A DNA stretch of 34,969 nt from JACMRI01 sp043778625 (GTDB taxonomy: Bacteria > Bacteroidota > Bacteroidia > UBA4408): contig JAYWFU010000010.1 in assembly GCA_043778625.1 (NCBI GenBank), positions 1 through 34,969 of the forward strand, in the 5' to 3' direction. Below are positions 24,420-33,461 of the stretch, piece by piece (positions within the stretch are counted from its first letter, which is position 1; each line of letters begins with the position of its first letter). Below the pieces are notes generated by a model. It made no database searches. It was given only the letters and a program-made list of their open reading frames with translations, and was not told the origin of the DNA. The position numbers and the translations under genes were made by a program.

Positions 24420-26627
24420 CTATAAATTCTGCTGTAAAAAATCAAACATTTTAGTATATAAATGTAGGCGTGTATTACCACCCGATATGCCGTGTGCCTT
24501 GTTGGTGTATATCATTTGATCAAATGGTTTGTTAGATTTTACTAGTGCGGTACTCATTTCCATACTATTTTGCACATGCACATTATCATCGGCACTGCCA
24601 TGTACAAGCAAAAATGCTCCCTTGAGTTTATCAGTAAAATTAATGGGCGAATTATCATCGTAACCCTTGGCGTTGTCTTGCGGAGTAAGTAGGAAACGCT
24701 CAGTATAAATACTATCATAATACCTCCAATTAGTAACAGGTGCTACGGCTATACCTGCCTTAAAATAATCAGCACCTTTGGTCATGCATAGTGCTGTTAA
24801 ATATCCTCCAAAACTCCAGCCCATACAGGCTATACGAGTTTTATCAACATAAGGTAATGTGCCTAAATATTTAGCTACCTCTATTTGATCTTCTACCTCT
24901 AGCTTACCCAAGTTTTTGTAGGTAGCTTTTTTAAACGCATTACCTCTGTTAGGCGTTCCTCTATTGTCCACACACACCACCACATAGCCATGTTGTGCCA
25001 AAAACTGATGCCACCAATAATTGCTACCTCCCCACTCTTGCTCTACCTCAGCCTTGCCTGGCCCACCGTAATAGGTTTGAAACACAGGGTATTTTTTACT
25101 TGCATCAAAATTATAAGGCTTTACCATATAACCATTAAGTATAGTGCCATCAAGTGTTTTTACATTTATTAGCTCCACAGGGCTTGTGTTTATTGTGTTT
25201 ATAACACTTAACAAGGCAGCATTGTTTTCTAATACACGTACCGTTTTTAATGTTTTGGTAGTGTGCAATGTGGTAATAGGCGGTACGCCAAAACTACTAT
25301 TAGTACAAATAAAATAATTGTAATTAGCACTAAAGCTCACATCGTTAAAGCCTTTGCTAGTAGTTAATTGGCGTTTGTTAGCACCATTAAAATCTATTAC
25401 ATAAGTATGGTCTTCGCTTGGGCTTACCTCTGTGCTACTGTAATAAATTAGTTGGTTTTTTTGGTCGATGCCGTGTAGTTTTTTTACATCAAAATTACCC
25501 GCAGTAAGTAGTGTTTTAGCACCTGTGGCGTAGTTAATTTTGTAGAGGTGTAGGTAGCCATCTTCGTCAGACAGTAGTAGTACATTTTTACCATCGGCGG
25601 TGGGGTAAAAAAAGTTTTCTTGCCCTTCAGATATATCAATATATTTTTCGTCGATACGGCTGTACCATTGGCTAGCATTGCCACTGGTGGCATCAACGGT
25701 ATAAATGGTTAGTTTGTTTTGCGCTCTATTTAATGTACTTACCATTAACGTACCGCTAGGGTGCCACGTTATGCGGGGTAAGTATTCGTAAGTGCTAGGG
25801 TCAATATTGGCTTTGATGGTAGTGCCTTTTTCTACATCATAAATATAAATTGAAACTACACTGTTTTTTTCGCCCGCTTTAGGATATTTGAATTTGTTAT
25901 CACTCGGGTAAAGCCCATTAAACATAGTCATATTAAACTCTTTTACTCCACTTTCGTCAAACTTGTAATAAGCTATTTTTTTGCCATCGTTACTCCAATA
26001 AAATGCACGGTCAAAACCAAACTCTTCTTCGTACACCCAGTCGGTAGTACCGTTAATAATATTGTTTTTTTTGCCGTCAAAAGTTATTTGTTGCGCTACA
26101 TTATTACCTAACTGCTTTACGTACACATTGTTTTTTTGTACGTAAGCAATAGCGCTACTTTGTGGGTTAAATGTAGGTAGTTGTTGCTTAATAACGTCAT
26201 CTAACAACTCTACTTTTTGTGTTTTTAAATCTACCACTACATAGGCTGCATCAAACGAATGACGGTAGATAGTAGTTTTGTTAGTAGTAAGCAATAGCTT
26301 GGTTTCGGTAGCATCAAACGTATAATCATCAAATTTTATTTCCTCGCTATTAATAGGGTTTTTTAACGTAGCCGAGTTAAGCAACGTGGCTACTTTTTTG
26401 CCTGTTTTGTAGTTGTATTTATTAATTAGCAAGTGGTTATTTTCGTCTTCCTCCAACACGCTATAATGCTCGCCATCATTCATGTTGTTAAGCCCATCAA
26501 TAGTTTGGGTACGTAGTTTGGGGCTACTCCAAATATCCTCAAGCGTAATGTTTTGTTTTTGTGCATAGCTTGTAAGGTTTATTATTACAAGTGTTGTAGC
26601 TAAGGCTAGTGTTTTTAAGTGGTGCAT
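24420..26627 (-). CDS. Dipeptidyl peptidase IV family (S9B) serine peptidase
   Basis: 735 aa; cleaves X-Pro or X-Ala dipeptides from peptide N-termini in the periplasm or outer envelope. Signal peptide about 1-22 (ending SYAQ). The N-terminal eight-bladed propeller carries the Glu motif DWVYEEEF, which binds the substrate amino terminus. The alpha/beta-hydrolase domain has GWSFGGYL (nucleophile Ser605), HGSADDNVH (Asp680) and KAHGISG (His712), plus YYGGPGKAEVEQEWGGSNYW. The triad and length match DPP IV. In peptide-degrading Bacteroidetes such enzymes feed amino-acid uptake. It starts 12 bp downstream of the small ferredoxin gene, likely cotranscribed, without an obvious functional link. Confidence 0.93.
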   Translation of the reverse strand: MHHLKTLALATTLVIINLTSYAQKQNITLEDIWSSPKLRTQTIDGLNNMNDGEHYSVLEEDENNHLLINKYNYKTGKKVATLLNSATLKNPINSEEIKFDDYTFDATETKLLLTTNKTTIYRHSFDAAYVVVDLKTQKVELLDDVIKQQLPTFNPQSSAIAYVQKNNVYVKQLGNNVAQQITFDGKKNNIINGTTDWVYEEEFGFDRAFYWSNDGKKIAYYKFDESGVKEFNMTMFNGLYPSDNKFKYPKAGEKNSVVSIYIYDVEKGTTIKANIDPSTYEYLPRITWHPSGTLMVSTLNRAQNKLTIYTVDATSGNASQWYSRIDEKYIDISEGQENFFYPTADGKNVLLLSDEDGYLHLYKINYATGAKTLLTAGNFDVKKLHGIDQKNQLIYYSSTEVSPSEDHTYVIDFNGANKRQLTTSKGFNDVSFSANYNYFICTNSSFGVPPITTLHTTKTLKTVRVLENNAALLSVINTINTSPVELINVKTLDGTILNGYMVKPYNFDASKKYPVFQTYYGGPGKAEVEQEWGGSNYWWHQFLAQHGYVVVCVDNRGTPNRGNAFKKATYKNLGKLEVEDQIEVAKYLGTLPYVDKTRIACMGWSFGGYLTALCMTKGADYFKAGIAVAPVTNWRYYDSIYTERFLLTPQDNAKGYDDNSPINFTDKLKGAFLLVHGSADDNVHVQNSMEMSTALVKSNKPFDQMIYTNKAHGISGGNTRLHLYTKMFDFLQQNL

Positions 26628-26639
26628 TTTGTTGAGTTG

Positions 26640-26963
26640 TTAAACGTTAGGCTGTAAGGTATAATAGCGTAGTGCTTCCACTATGTTTCCATTAATTAAG
26701 TGTTCGGTTACAATAGTTGACACATCGGCTAAGGTAATGTTTTTATAAAATACTCCCTCGGGGTATACCGCCACCATTGACCCGTGGTTACATAGATTAA
26801 AACACCCTGCCTTTTGGGCACGTATGGGTATGGGTAAGTTGGCGACTTTAATTAATCGTTTAAATTCAGCTACCAACGCCAAGCCTGCTGCGTCACCACA
26901 ACTTTTATTGTCGGCATTAGTACGCTCGTGGTTGCATATAAATAAATGGTGTTTGTATATCAT
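26640..26963 (-). CDS. Thioredoxin-like [2Fe-2S] ferredoxin
   Basis: 107 aa, a soluble electron carrier. The text HLFICNHERTNADNKSC ... AQKAGCFNLCNHGSMVAVYP is that of the thioredoxin-like [2Fe-2S] ferredoxin family (Shethna-type, also the fold of NuoE). Four cysteines sit where cluster ligands are expected: Cys10, Cys22, Cys54 and Cys58. There is no signal, so it is cytosolic. The partner is unknown. With nuoG two genes downstream, a respiratory or redox link is possible but only positional. The next gene begins 12 bp after its stop. No clear promoter was seen in the 137-bp gap upstream. Confidence 0.88.
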   Translation of the reverse strand: MIYKHHLFICNHERTNADNKSCGDAAGLALVAEFKRLIKVANLPIPIRAQKAGCFNLCNHGSMVAVYPEGVFYKNITLADVSTIVTEHLINGNIVEALRYYTLQPNV

Positions 26964-27100
26964 CGTTATTAGTTTTTATAGTTGAGTAAATCTATATTAT
27001 TTAATTTAATGGTGGATTTATGTATTACAAAAGGTTTAGTTTAAGGAGTCTTTATTTTTTTATTTGCGATAATATGTTATGTTAAATTCCTCAAAGAATT

Positions 27101-27643
27101 TCATTGTTTAATCGTCTTAGTTAAATAATTATAGAATTCAAAAGAGTCTGTCAGTGTAAAGTCCTTTGAGCATTTCAATATTTCACTGTCGTTAAAACCG
27201 AATAAACCTTGCAGCAAAGGAAAAGGTCTAACTACTTTTTCTCCAACGTCCTTTCCAAATTTCTTGTCCTCGATTATAAAATATAAGAACTCAAAATTAA
27301 TACTGTATTGTCTTGTAATTTGACGATACGTTGTCGAACATTTGTTACAAGAATAAATTATGTCGTCATAGTCACCCAAATCTCTATCACTAATTCTTTT
27401 GGTCTCTGTCAAATAATTCAATTTCTTTTTTGTGGAACAAGACATGAGATGGTTCGTATCAGCACAAAATACAGGTCCAGCGTTAAAGTTGTCGTGTAAA
27501 AACATTGTCAATTCTCTAAATCTAGGATAATGACAGGGGCAAGACTCCTTTAACATTTCTGTCAAAACGGAAACAAGTGTCGATTGCAGCAAGTCAATAG
27601 ATTCAACTGTCAATTGTCGTCTTGGTATTTCGATTTTCGTCAC
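27101..27643 (-). CDS. Cys-rich cytosolic protein of unknown function
   Basis: 180 aa, not recognised. It opens with GTG (27641-27643); no in-frame ATG exists upstream and the next internal ATG would remove 29 residues. Seven cysteines include CPC (35-37), Cys60, Cys69, CNKC (99-102) and Cys158, which suggests zinc or metal binding. No signal peptide or transmembrane segment is present; the middle is charged (TKRISDRDLGDYDDIIYSC) and the end helical. Codon choice (many GTC and TTC codons) differs from neighbours rich in GTA and TTA, hinting at transfer. The promoter region contains a 10-bp perfect palindrome just upstream of an exact -7 box, so regulated expression is likely. It stands alone between ferredoxin/DPP IV and a peptidase gene. 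Confidence 0.6.
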   Translation of the reverse strand: MTKIEIPRRQLTVESIDLLQSTLVSVLTEMLKESCPCHYPRFRELTMFLHDNFNAGPVFCADTNHLMSCSTKKKLNYLTETKRISDRDLGDYDDIIYSCNKCSTTYRQITRQYSINFEFLYFIIEDKKFGKDVGEKVVRPFPLLQGLFGFNDSEILKCSKDFTLTDSFEFYNYLTKTIKQ

Positions 27644-27709
27644 CTTAAAATGTTTTTTTAACCAGATAAGCTCTTATTCAATGTATATGGTATTACATTT
27701 ATTGTGAGA

Positions 27710-27735
27710 CAAAAATACATATTTCTATCGCGATA
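27710..27735 (-). promoter_or_regulatory. Promoter with operator-like palindrome for the Cys-rich protein gene
   Basis: The minus strand reads TATTTTTG (plus 27710-27717), an exact TAnnTTTG -7 box. TATCGCGATA (27726-27735), a perfect palindrome, lies 8 bp upstream of it, and a related half-site TCGATA follows at 27743-27748. The palindrome sits in the spacer between the -7 and expected -33 regions, the usual place for a repressor operator. The regulator is not identifiable. Confidence 0.4.
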
Positions 27736-27756
27736 ATAGCTGTCGATAAGGGAAAT

Positions 27757-28434
27757 TTAATTATGCATTTTACTTTCGACCATAGCTCTCTTAATACTTT
27801 CTGGGTTCATATAGCGTTCATTTCCAGGTTTATTTAGCTCTTTAATTCCTTTCCATTGTACTAGGTTGAGTTTAAGCCTTACCTCGGTACTCCACGCTAG
27901 TAATTGATAACCTAATCCGTGAGCAATACAGCGCATATCGGTAGCATACTCAAATTTATTTATAGCTTTTGAATTAAGTTGCATAGCTAGTAACTTAATA
28001 AAATAACGTCCTTTTTGATTATTATAATCGACTACGTGGCTAAGTTCGTGCCCAATAACGCCAACTTGCGCATTAAACGAAAGGTTACTAAGCAGTATTG
28101 CGCTAAACTGTGGAGCTACTTTATTACTTATGGTAATTAAGTACTTGCGTTTAGCAGGTTGTTGAAACATTGCCCATACTGATGGGCGGGCCGTTAATGG
28201 CGAGGGTTGTTTTTTAACACGTATTTTTATGTGTGTATGCGCTAATTCAGGATAATACATCAATGCTAGTTTAATAACCGACGCATACTCGGTGGGCATT
28301 AACTTGTTAGTTACCTCTGCTGCATTTTTTAAATAATTAGTAACAGAATCACTGCTAAATTGTTTAATTATAGTTTGAGCATGAATATTTATGGAATATA
28401 GAAGTATAAAAATTAAGCAGTTAAAAGAGCGCAT
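27757..28434 (-). CDS. Secreted zinc metallopeptidase-like protein (HExxH)
   Basis: 225 aa. A signal peptide is present (MRSFNCLIFILLYSINIHAQ). GVIGHELSHVVDY contains HELSH (129-133), a zinc-protease HExxH site, and FEYATDMRCIAHGLG supplies Glu162 and Asp166 in an E-x-x-x-D arrangement 29 residues after the motif, as in gluzincins of the M48 type. It therefore probably acts in the periplasm as a small peptidase. I cannot name the family; no sorting domain is present. It lies 39 bp downstream of mfd on the same strand and may be cotranscribed. The Val-Val-Asp tail after HELSH is typical of active members. Confidence 0.72.
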   Translation of the reverse strand: MRSFNCLIFILLYSINIHAQTIIKQFSSDSVTNYLKNAAEVTNKLMPTEYASVIKLALMYYPELAHTHIKIRVKKQPSPLTARPSVWAMFQQPAKRKYLITISNKVAPQFSAILLSNLSFNAQVGVIGHELSHVVDYNNQKGRYFIKLLAMQLNSKAINKFEYATDMRCIAHGLGYQLLAWSTEVRLKLNLVQWKGIKELNKPGNERYMNPESIKRAMVESKMHN

Positions 28435-28473
28435 GTATTTATTGTATTGTAGTTAATTAATAATTTAAAATAG

Positions 28474-31400
28474 TTATACTTCTAACCCCTCGCTAAGCGT
28501 AGTCATAAGTTTTATGGCACCATTAACGGTGCGCACCTGCGATATAAAAGTAAGCGTAAGGCGTTTGTTTTTTTCTTGCATCGTTACCAGCTTAGTATTA
28601 CGTTGCATAAATTTAAGTATATGCATAAACGTAGGGGAGTCGTAGAAAGGGGAGTCGTGCTTGGCGGTAAACAAACCAAACATTTTGCCTTGTTTCATTA
28701 CTATTTTTTCTAACCCTAGGTTGCGGCTTAACCAACGCAGGCGCACTATGTTAAGGAGGTCTATGGCTTCGTTGGGCAATGCCCCAAAACGGTCAATTAG
28801 CTTGTGGTTAAAGGTTTGTAAGGCCTCTTCGTTTTTAATATCATCTAGTTCTTTGTACAATAATAAACGCTCGGCACTACTCTCAATATAGTATGTAGGA
28901 AAATGTATGCTAAGGTCGGTATCAATGCTGCAATCGTTTACAAATGCTTTTAAAAACACACTGCTACCACTTACTCGTGCGCCACTGTTATCATCAGTCG
29001 TAAACAAATCAGCAAATTCTTCTTCCTTTAATTCCTGCACGGCTTCGTCTAATATTTTTTGGTACATCTCAAAACCAATGTCCGAAATAAATCCACTTTG
29101 CTCGCCTCCTAATAAGTTGCCCGCACCACGTATATCAAGGTCTTTCATAGCTATGTTAAATCCACTACCAAGGTCGCTAAATTCTTCTAAGGCACGTAAC
29201 CTGCGCTGCGCCTCGTTGCTAAGTATAGTTTGTGGCGGAGTAAGCAAGTAGCAAAATGCTTTTTTGTTGCTACGCCCCACACGCCCACGCATTTGGTGGA
29301 GGTCGCTCAAGCCAAAATTCTCAGCATGATTAATTAATATGGTATTAGCGTTGGATATATCCAACCCCGATTCAATAATAGTGGTAGCTACTAACACGTC
29401 GTACTCGCCCTCAATAAACGCTAGCATTACTTGCTCCAGTTCATCGCCTTGCATTTGCCCATGCCCTACGCAAATGCGGGCATCAGGCACCAGGCGTTGT
29501 ATCATGCCTGCCATATCTTTAATATTGGCTACACGGTTATGTATAAAAAATACTTGCCCGCCACGTGCCACTTCGTAGCTTACCGCATCGCGTATAAGTT
29601 CCTCGTTGCTAGTAGCCACAACGGTTTCCACAGGGTAGCGGTTAGGTGGTGGAGTAGTTATTACTGATAAATCTCGTGCGCCCATCATGCTAAATTGCAA
29701 GGTACGTGGTATGGGCGTGGCCGATAGTGTAAGTGTGTCGAGGTTGGTACGTAAGGTTTTTAACTTGTCTTTAGCACCCACACCAAACTTTTGTTCCTCG
29801 TCAATTATTAACAAGCCCAAGTCTTTGTACACAATGTCTTTGCTCAGCAAACGGTGCGTACCTATGAGTATATCTATCTTGCCGTTTTTTAATTTTTCGA
29901 GGGTTTCTTTTTCCTGTTTCTTAGTTTTAAATCTGTTAATATAATCCACAGTAACAGGGAATTTTTCTAACCGTGCGGCAAATGTTTTGGCGTGTTGCAT
30001 GGCAAGTATAGTTGTTGGTACAAGTATGGCTACTTGCTTGCCATCGCACGCCGCTTTAAATGCGGCACGTATAGCTATTTCGGTTTTGCCAAAACCTACA
30101 TCGCCACATATTAATCTGTCCATGGGCGAGTTGCTCTCCATGTCTTGCTTTACTACTTGTGTGGCTTTTAGTTGGTCGGGCGTGTCTTCGTAAATAAATG
30201 AGGCCTCTAGCTCGTGTTGCAAATACGAATCGGGACTAAATGCAAAGCCTTGTACCGCTTTGCGTTTGGCATATAGTTTTATTAAATCAAACGCTACTTC
30301 CTTAACCTTGGCTTTAGTTTTTTGTTTGAGTAAGCCCCAAGCAGGCGAACCTATTTTGTTAAGCTTAGGTGCAATACCCTCACTACCCGAAAACTTAGCA
30401 ATACGGTGCAACGAGTGTATGCTCACATACAGCACATCGTTATCACGATACACAAGGCGTACTACCTCGTGCGTAGTACCGTTTACGTCCATTTTTTCTA
30501 AACCGCTAAATCGTCCCACGCCGTGGTCAATGTGGGTTACAAAGTCGCCCACTTGCAGACTCATTAATTCCTTAATGCTTAGACTTTGTTTGTTTTGCGC
30601 ATTAATTTGATTGAGCTTAAACTTATGGTAACGTTCAAACACTTGATGGTCGGTGTAGCACGCTAGGCGCACATCGGTATCAATAAAGCCTTCGTGCAAC
30701 GATGCGTTAAGTGGGTTAAATTGTGTTTCGCTTACCTCGGTAGCGGTTTGTGGTAAGTCTTCAAATAATTGATAAATACGTTCAATTTGCTTGGGAGTAT
30801 CAGTAAACAAATAATTTTCAATTCCTAGTTTTGTGTTATCAATAAAACTTTGGCGCAAGCGCTCAAACTCTTTGTTAAATGGTGGTTGAGGGCTTATGTT
30901 AAATGTTACGGTGTGTTGTGGTGTGTAATAATTTAACGACCCAAATAGTACAATTCCTCTTTGTAATGTTTGGTTATACAATGTGCTAGGGTTTGTAAAC
31001 ACGGTGTCGTTATCCAGTTGAGTAATTACTGCAGTAGCATTGTTAGCCCTACGTACCTCTACTGATTTATCATAGGCTTTGGTTAATTTTTCAAATAAAG
31101 TGGTAGAATTATTTAGCACCAAAATAGTGTCGGTAGGCATATACTCCACAAACGATACTTGCTGCGCTTGCATAATTTTGCCTTGCACGTTGGGTATAAT
31201 TTGTATGTGCTCGTAATGTTTTATAGAGAGCTGGTCGCTTACGTCAAACGAACGAATACTATCCACCTCGTTACCAAAAAACTCAATACGAAACGGATAG
31301 TCGTTGCTGAATGAAAACACATCAACAATGCCCCCACGTATGCTAAATTCGCCAGGTTGCGCCACAAAATCAACCCGCTCAAAGGCATAGCTATACAGTA

Positions 31401-31905
31401 GTTCGTTAATAAAATCAATATTTATTTTTTCGCCTTTTTTTATGGCGAGTGTATTTTCTTTTAACGTTTTTTGGGTAAGTACATTCTCAATCATTGCCTC
31501 GGCATAGGTAACTACTACGCACGGTTTTTTGTTATTGCTTATGGTATTAAGCACCTCGGCACGTTGCAAAACATTAGCATTATCAATGCTTTCGGTATCA
31601 AATACTTTGCGGTACGATGCTGGGAAAAATAATACCGAGTTTTGTTCGCCCAAGGTTTGCATATCGTTGTACAGGTAAGCGGCTTCCTCTTTATCGTTTA
31701 GCACTAACAATAATGAGCGTTGTAGCGTAGTATGTAGTGTAGTGGCAATAAATGCCTTGGCACTGCCCACACCGTTTTTACATTGTATAATAGTATTGGC
31801 TTGTTGCGTAAGCAATGCGGCAAGTTGTGTAATGTGTGGGTGCTGTGCGTAATGGGCTAGTAGTTGTGGTATCAATGGTTTGTGCGCTAATAATATACTC
31901 AACAA
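28474..31905 (-). CDS. mfd: Transcription-repair coupling factor Mfd
   Basis: 1143 aa. Removes RNA polymerase stalled at DNA damage and recruits UvrA. Domains in order: UvrB-like N-terminal modules (about 15-400, including GEFSIRGGIVDVFSF), the RNA polymerase-interacting CarD-like domain (about 450-510, QVGDFVTHIDHGVGRFSG), and an SF2 translocase with Walker A GDVGFGKTE (601-609), DEEQ (702-705), TLSATPIPRTL and GRVGRSNKK; the C-terminal regulatory domain follows. The N-terminal text LLAHYAQHPHITQLA matches the family start, but the only codons available are TTG at 31905 or 31902. An exact -7-like box (CAAAAGTA, 31903-31910 on plus) overlaps them, so the start is uncertain by about ten codons. 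Confidence 0.95.
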   Translation of the reverse strand: MLSILLAHKPLIPQLLAHYAQHPHITQLAALLTQQANTIIQCKNGVGSAKAFIATTLHTTLQRSLLLVLNDKEEAAYLYNDMQTLGEQNSVLFFPASYRKVFDTESIDNANVLQRAEVLNTISNNKKPCVVVTYAEAMIENVLTQKTLKENTLAIKKGEKINIDFINELLYSYAFERVDFVAQPGEFSIRGGIVDVFSFSNDYPFRIEFFGNEVDSIRSFDVSDQLSIKHYEHIQIIPNVQGKIMQAQQVSFVEYMPTDTILVLNNSTTLFEKLTKAYDKSVEVRRANNATAVITQLDNDTVFTNPSTLYNQTLQRGIVLFGSLNYYTPQHTVTFNISPQPPFNKEFERLRQSFIDNTKLGIENYLFTDTPKQIERIYQLFEDLPQTATEVSETQFNPLNASLHEGFIDTDVRLACYTDHQVFERYHKFKLNQINAQNKQSLSIKELMSLQVGDFVTHIDHGVGRFSGLEKMDVNGTTHEVVRLVYRDNDVLYVSIHSLHRIAKFSGSEGIAPKLNKIGSPAWGLLKQKTKAKVKEVAFDLIKLYAKRKAVQGFAFSPDSYLQHELEASFIYEDTPDQLKATQVVKQDMESNSPMDRLICGDVGFGKTEIAIRAAFKAACDGKQVAILVPTTILAMQHAKTFAARLEKFPVTVDYINRFKTKKQEKETLEKLKNGKIDILIGTHRLLSKDIVYKDLGLLIIDEEQKFGVGAKDKLKTLRTNLDTLTLSATPIPRTLQFSMMGARDLSVITTPPPNRYPVETVVATSNEELIRDAVSYEVARGGQVFFIHNRVANIKDMAGMIQRLVPDARICVGHGQMQGDELEQVMLAFIEGEYDVLVATTIIESGLDISNANTILINHAENFGLSDLHQMRGRVGRSNKKAFCYLLTPPQTILSNEAQRRLRALEEFSDLGSGFNIAMKDLDIRGAGNLLGGEQSGFISDIGFEMYQKILDEAVQELKEEEFADLFTTDDNSGARVSGSSVFLKAFVNDCSIDTDLSIHFPTYYIESSAERLLLYKELDDIKNEEALQTFNHKLIDRFGALPNEAIDLLNIVRLRWLSRNLGLEKIVMKQGKMFGLFTAKHDSPFYDSPTFMHILKFMQRNTKLVTMQEKNKRLTLTFISQVRTVNGAIKLMTTLSEGLEV

Positions 31906-31938
31906 AAGTACTAATTATTAGCAGTGGAGTTGTGTTAA

Positions 31939-31984
31939 AAATTATGGGGCAAAGCACTTATTTTAGTGCTTTGCCCCATAATTT
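31939..31984 (-). terminator. Perfect 20-bp terminator hairpin after the repeat-protein gene
   Basis: AAATTATGGGGCAAAGCACT (31939-31958) and its exact complement (31965-31984) around TATTTT. On the minus strand it lies 29 bp after the stop of the 32014 gene and before mfd, so it insulates mfd from the surface-protein unit. Moderate T/A-rich flanks on both sides. Confidence 0.8.
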
Positions 31985-32013
31985 ATTTTATAAATATTGT
32001 ACTGTAATAAGTG

Positions 32014-33429
32014 TTACTCAATATTTATTTTGTAGGTCCGTTGTTCGGTTGCGTTGCTTGCTCGCACTACATACACGCCCGCTTTAGCATTAGGCAGTGT
32101 TATGGTAGTAGCCCCTTGTGCCAATAATTGGTTATACACTACTTGCCCTAACATGTTAGTAATAATAGTGGTGGTAGGTAATGCAACATCAATAGTAAAC
32201 GTGCCATTACTAGGGTTAGGATAGCTACTAAATGTAGTATTAGTAGTATTGTTGGCTAACTTTGTAGGGCCATTGCGGTAGTACCAATGCACGCTATCAG
32301 TGTAGGTGTACACCACTCCCGGATAAATATATTTGTTAACCGTATGCGTAGCTATTTTGTTTTTGTTGGTATCGTAAGTGGTATTTACCTCATTGTTTTT
32401 AACCCAAGTGTTACTCAACCATTTGTATCCTTGATTATTAATAACTGCATTATTTGCATTAAAAACACGTATTGTTTTAGTGGTGTTTTCCCAAGCATTA
32501 TTAGTATAGTTTTGATTAATTGTTGATATTTGGTTGTTACTTGCATCATAAGTATAAGTTGATTTTGCACTATTATTCCATACTCCAGCGTTATAGTATT
32601 CATTTATATACGTTAACGCATTGTGGTTATTGTCGTAAGTAAAAGTACTGCGGCTGGCGTTGTTCCACATGCCTTGGCTAAAGCTATAGGTTTCTATTAA
32701 TGGAGCGTCGTCATTAGCGTTATAAGTATACACATACCTGTTACCTCCGTTAACAGCTCCATTATAATAATTATAATTTTCAACATAAGTAATTTTGCCT
32801 GTTGCCGATGTTACTGTAGAATCAGTATAACTAATTACCCAAGCATTATTAGCCCACTGTTCATATCGGGTATATACACTATTGTTAGTGTAAGTGTACA
32901 TACCTTGCGACGCATTTTGCCACGCACTATTAGCCCAAGTTTCGTACAAGCCACTTGTTATTCTATTATTACCATTATACACATTGGTAGATTTACTTAC
33001 GCCTTCCCATGCACCGCTTACCCATTTTTCTACTTGATTAAGAATTTCGTTTCCGTTAGCGTCTTGTGCATAAGTTTTTCGGTTATTGTTAACCCATGCA
33101 CCTGCAGTATAATTTTGGTCAATAAAACTTGTTATTTTATTATTAGCTCCGTACGTAATTAATATTTGGTAATAATTAACCCACGTGCCGTTAGTATACG
33201 ATTGGCTTATGTAGCTTGTTTGATTATTGTTGGCATCGTAAGTAATACCAATAATACGGCTAGTTGGTGTGTACGTATTAGTTACAGTATCTAATTTCCA
33301 GTAATAGGTACTGTCTAATAAATCGGCTGGTGCGCCTACTTTCGCACTTAAATTAGTGGGCAATGTTTGTGCTGTTAACGCTTGTGCTGCCAGGCTTAAG
33401 CCTACTGCAATGGATAAAATTGTTTTCAT
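32014..33429 (-). CDS. Secreted tandem-repeat protein with T9SS sorting domain
   Basis: 471 aa. Signal peptide 1-21 (ending ALTAQ). Residues about 60-360 are roughly ten repeats of 26-29 aa with the form YTYDANNNQ-(10)-Y-N/T-N-G-x-W-x-N, e.g. TYDANNNQTSYISQSYTNG, FTYDNNHNALTYINEYYNAG and YTYDASNNQISTINQNYTNN. These are YD-type beta repeats related to those in RHS-like proteins and to Bacteroidetes secreted repeat proteins. The C-terminal 71 residues (SSYPNPSNGTFTIDV ... TYKINIE) are a type A T9SS sorting domain. Extracellular binding or structural role is inference. It lies 32 bp downstream of a lipoprotein gene in the same unit, ending at the hairpin 31939-31984. Confidence 0.85.
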   Translation of the reverse strand: MKTILSIAVGLSLAAQALTAQTLPTNLSAKVGAPADLLDSTYYWKLDTVTNTYTPTSRIIGITYDANNNQTSYISQSYTNGTWVNYYQILITYGANNKITSFIDQNYTAGAWVNNNRKTYAQDANGNEILNQVEKWVSGAWEGVSKSTNVYNGNNRITSGLYETWANSAWQNASQGMYTYTNNSVYTRYEQWANNAWVISYTDSTVTSATGKITYVENYNYYNGAVNGGNRYVYTYNANDDAPLIETYSFSQGMWNNASRSTFTYDNNHNALTYINEYYNAGVWNNSAKSTYTYDASNNQISTINQNYTNNAWENTTKTIRVFNANNAVINNQGYKWLSNTWVKNNEVNTTYDTNKNKIATHTVNKYIYPGVVYTYTDSVHWYYRNGPTKLANNTTNTTFSSYPNPSNGTFTIDVALPTTTIITNMLGQVVYNQLLAQGATTITLPNAKAGVYVVRASNATEQRTYKINIE

Positions 33430-33461
33430 TTGATGATGGGTTTAGGTTGTTATATGACTAT

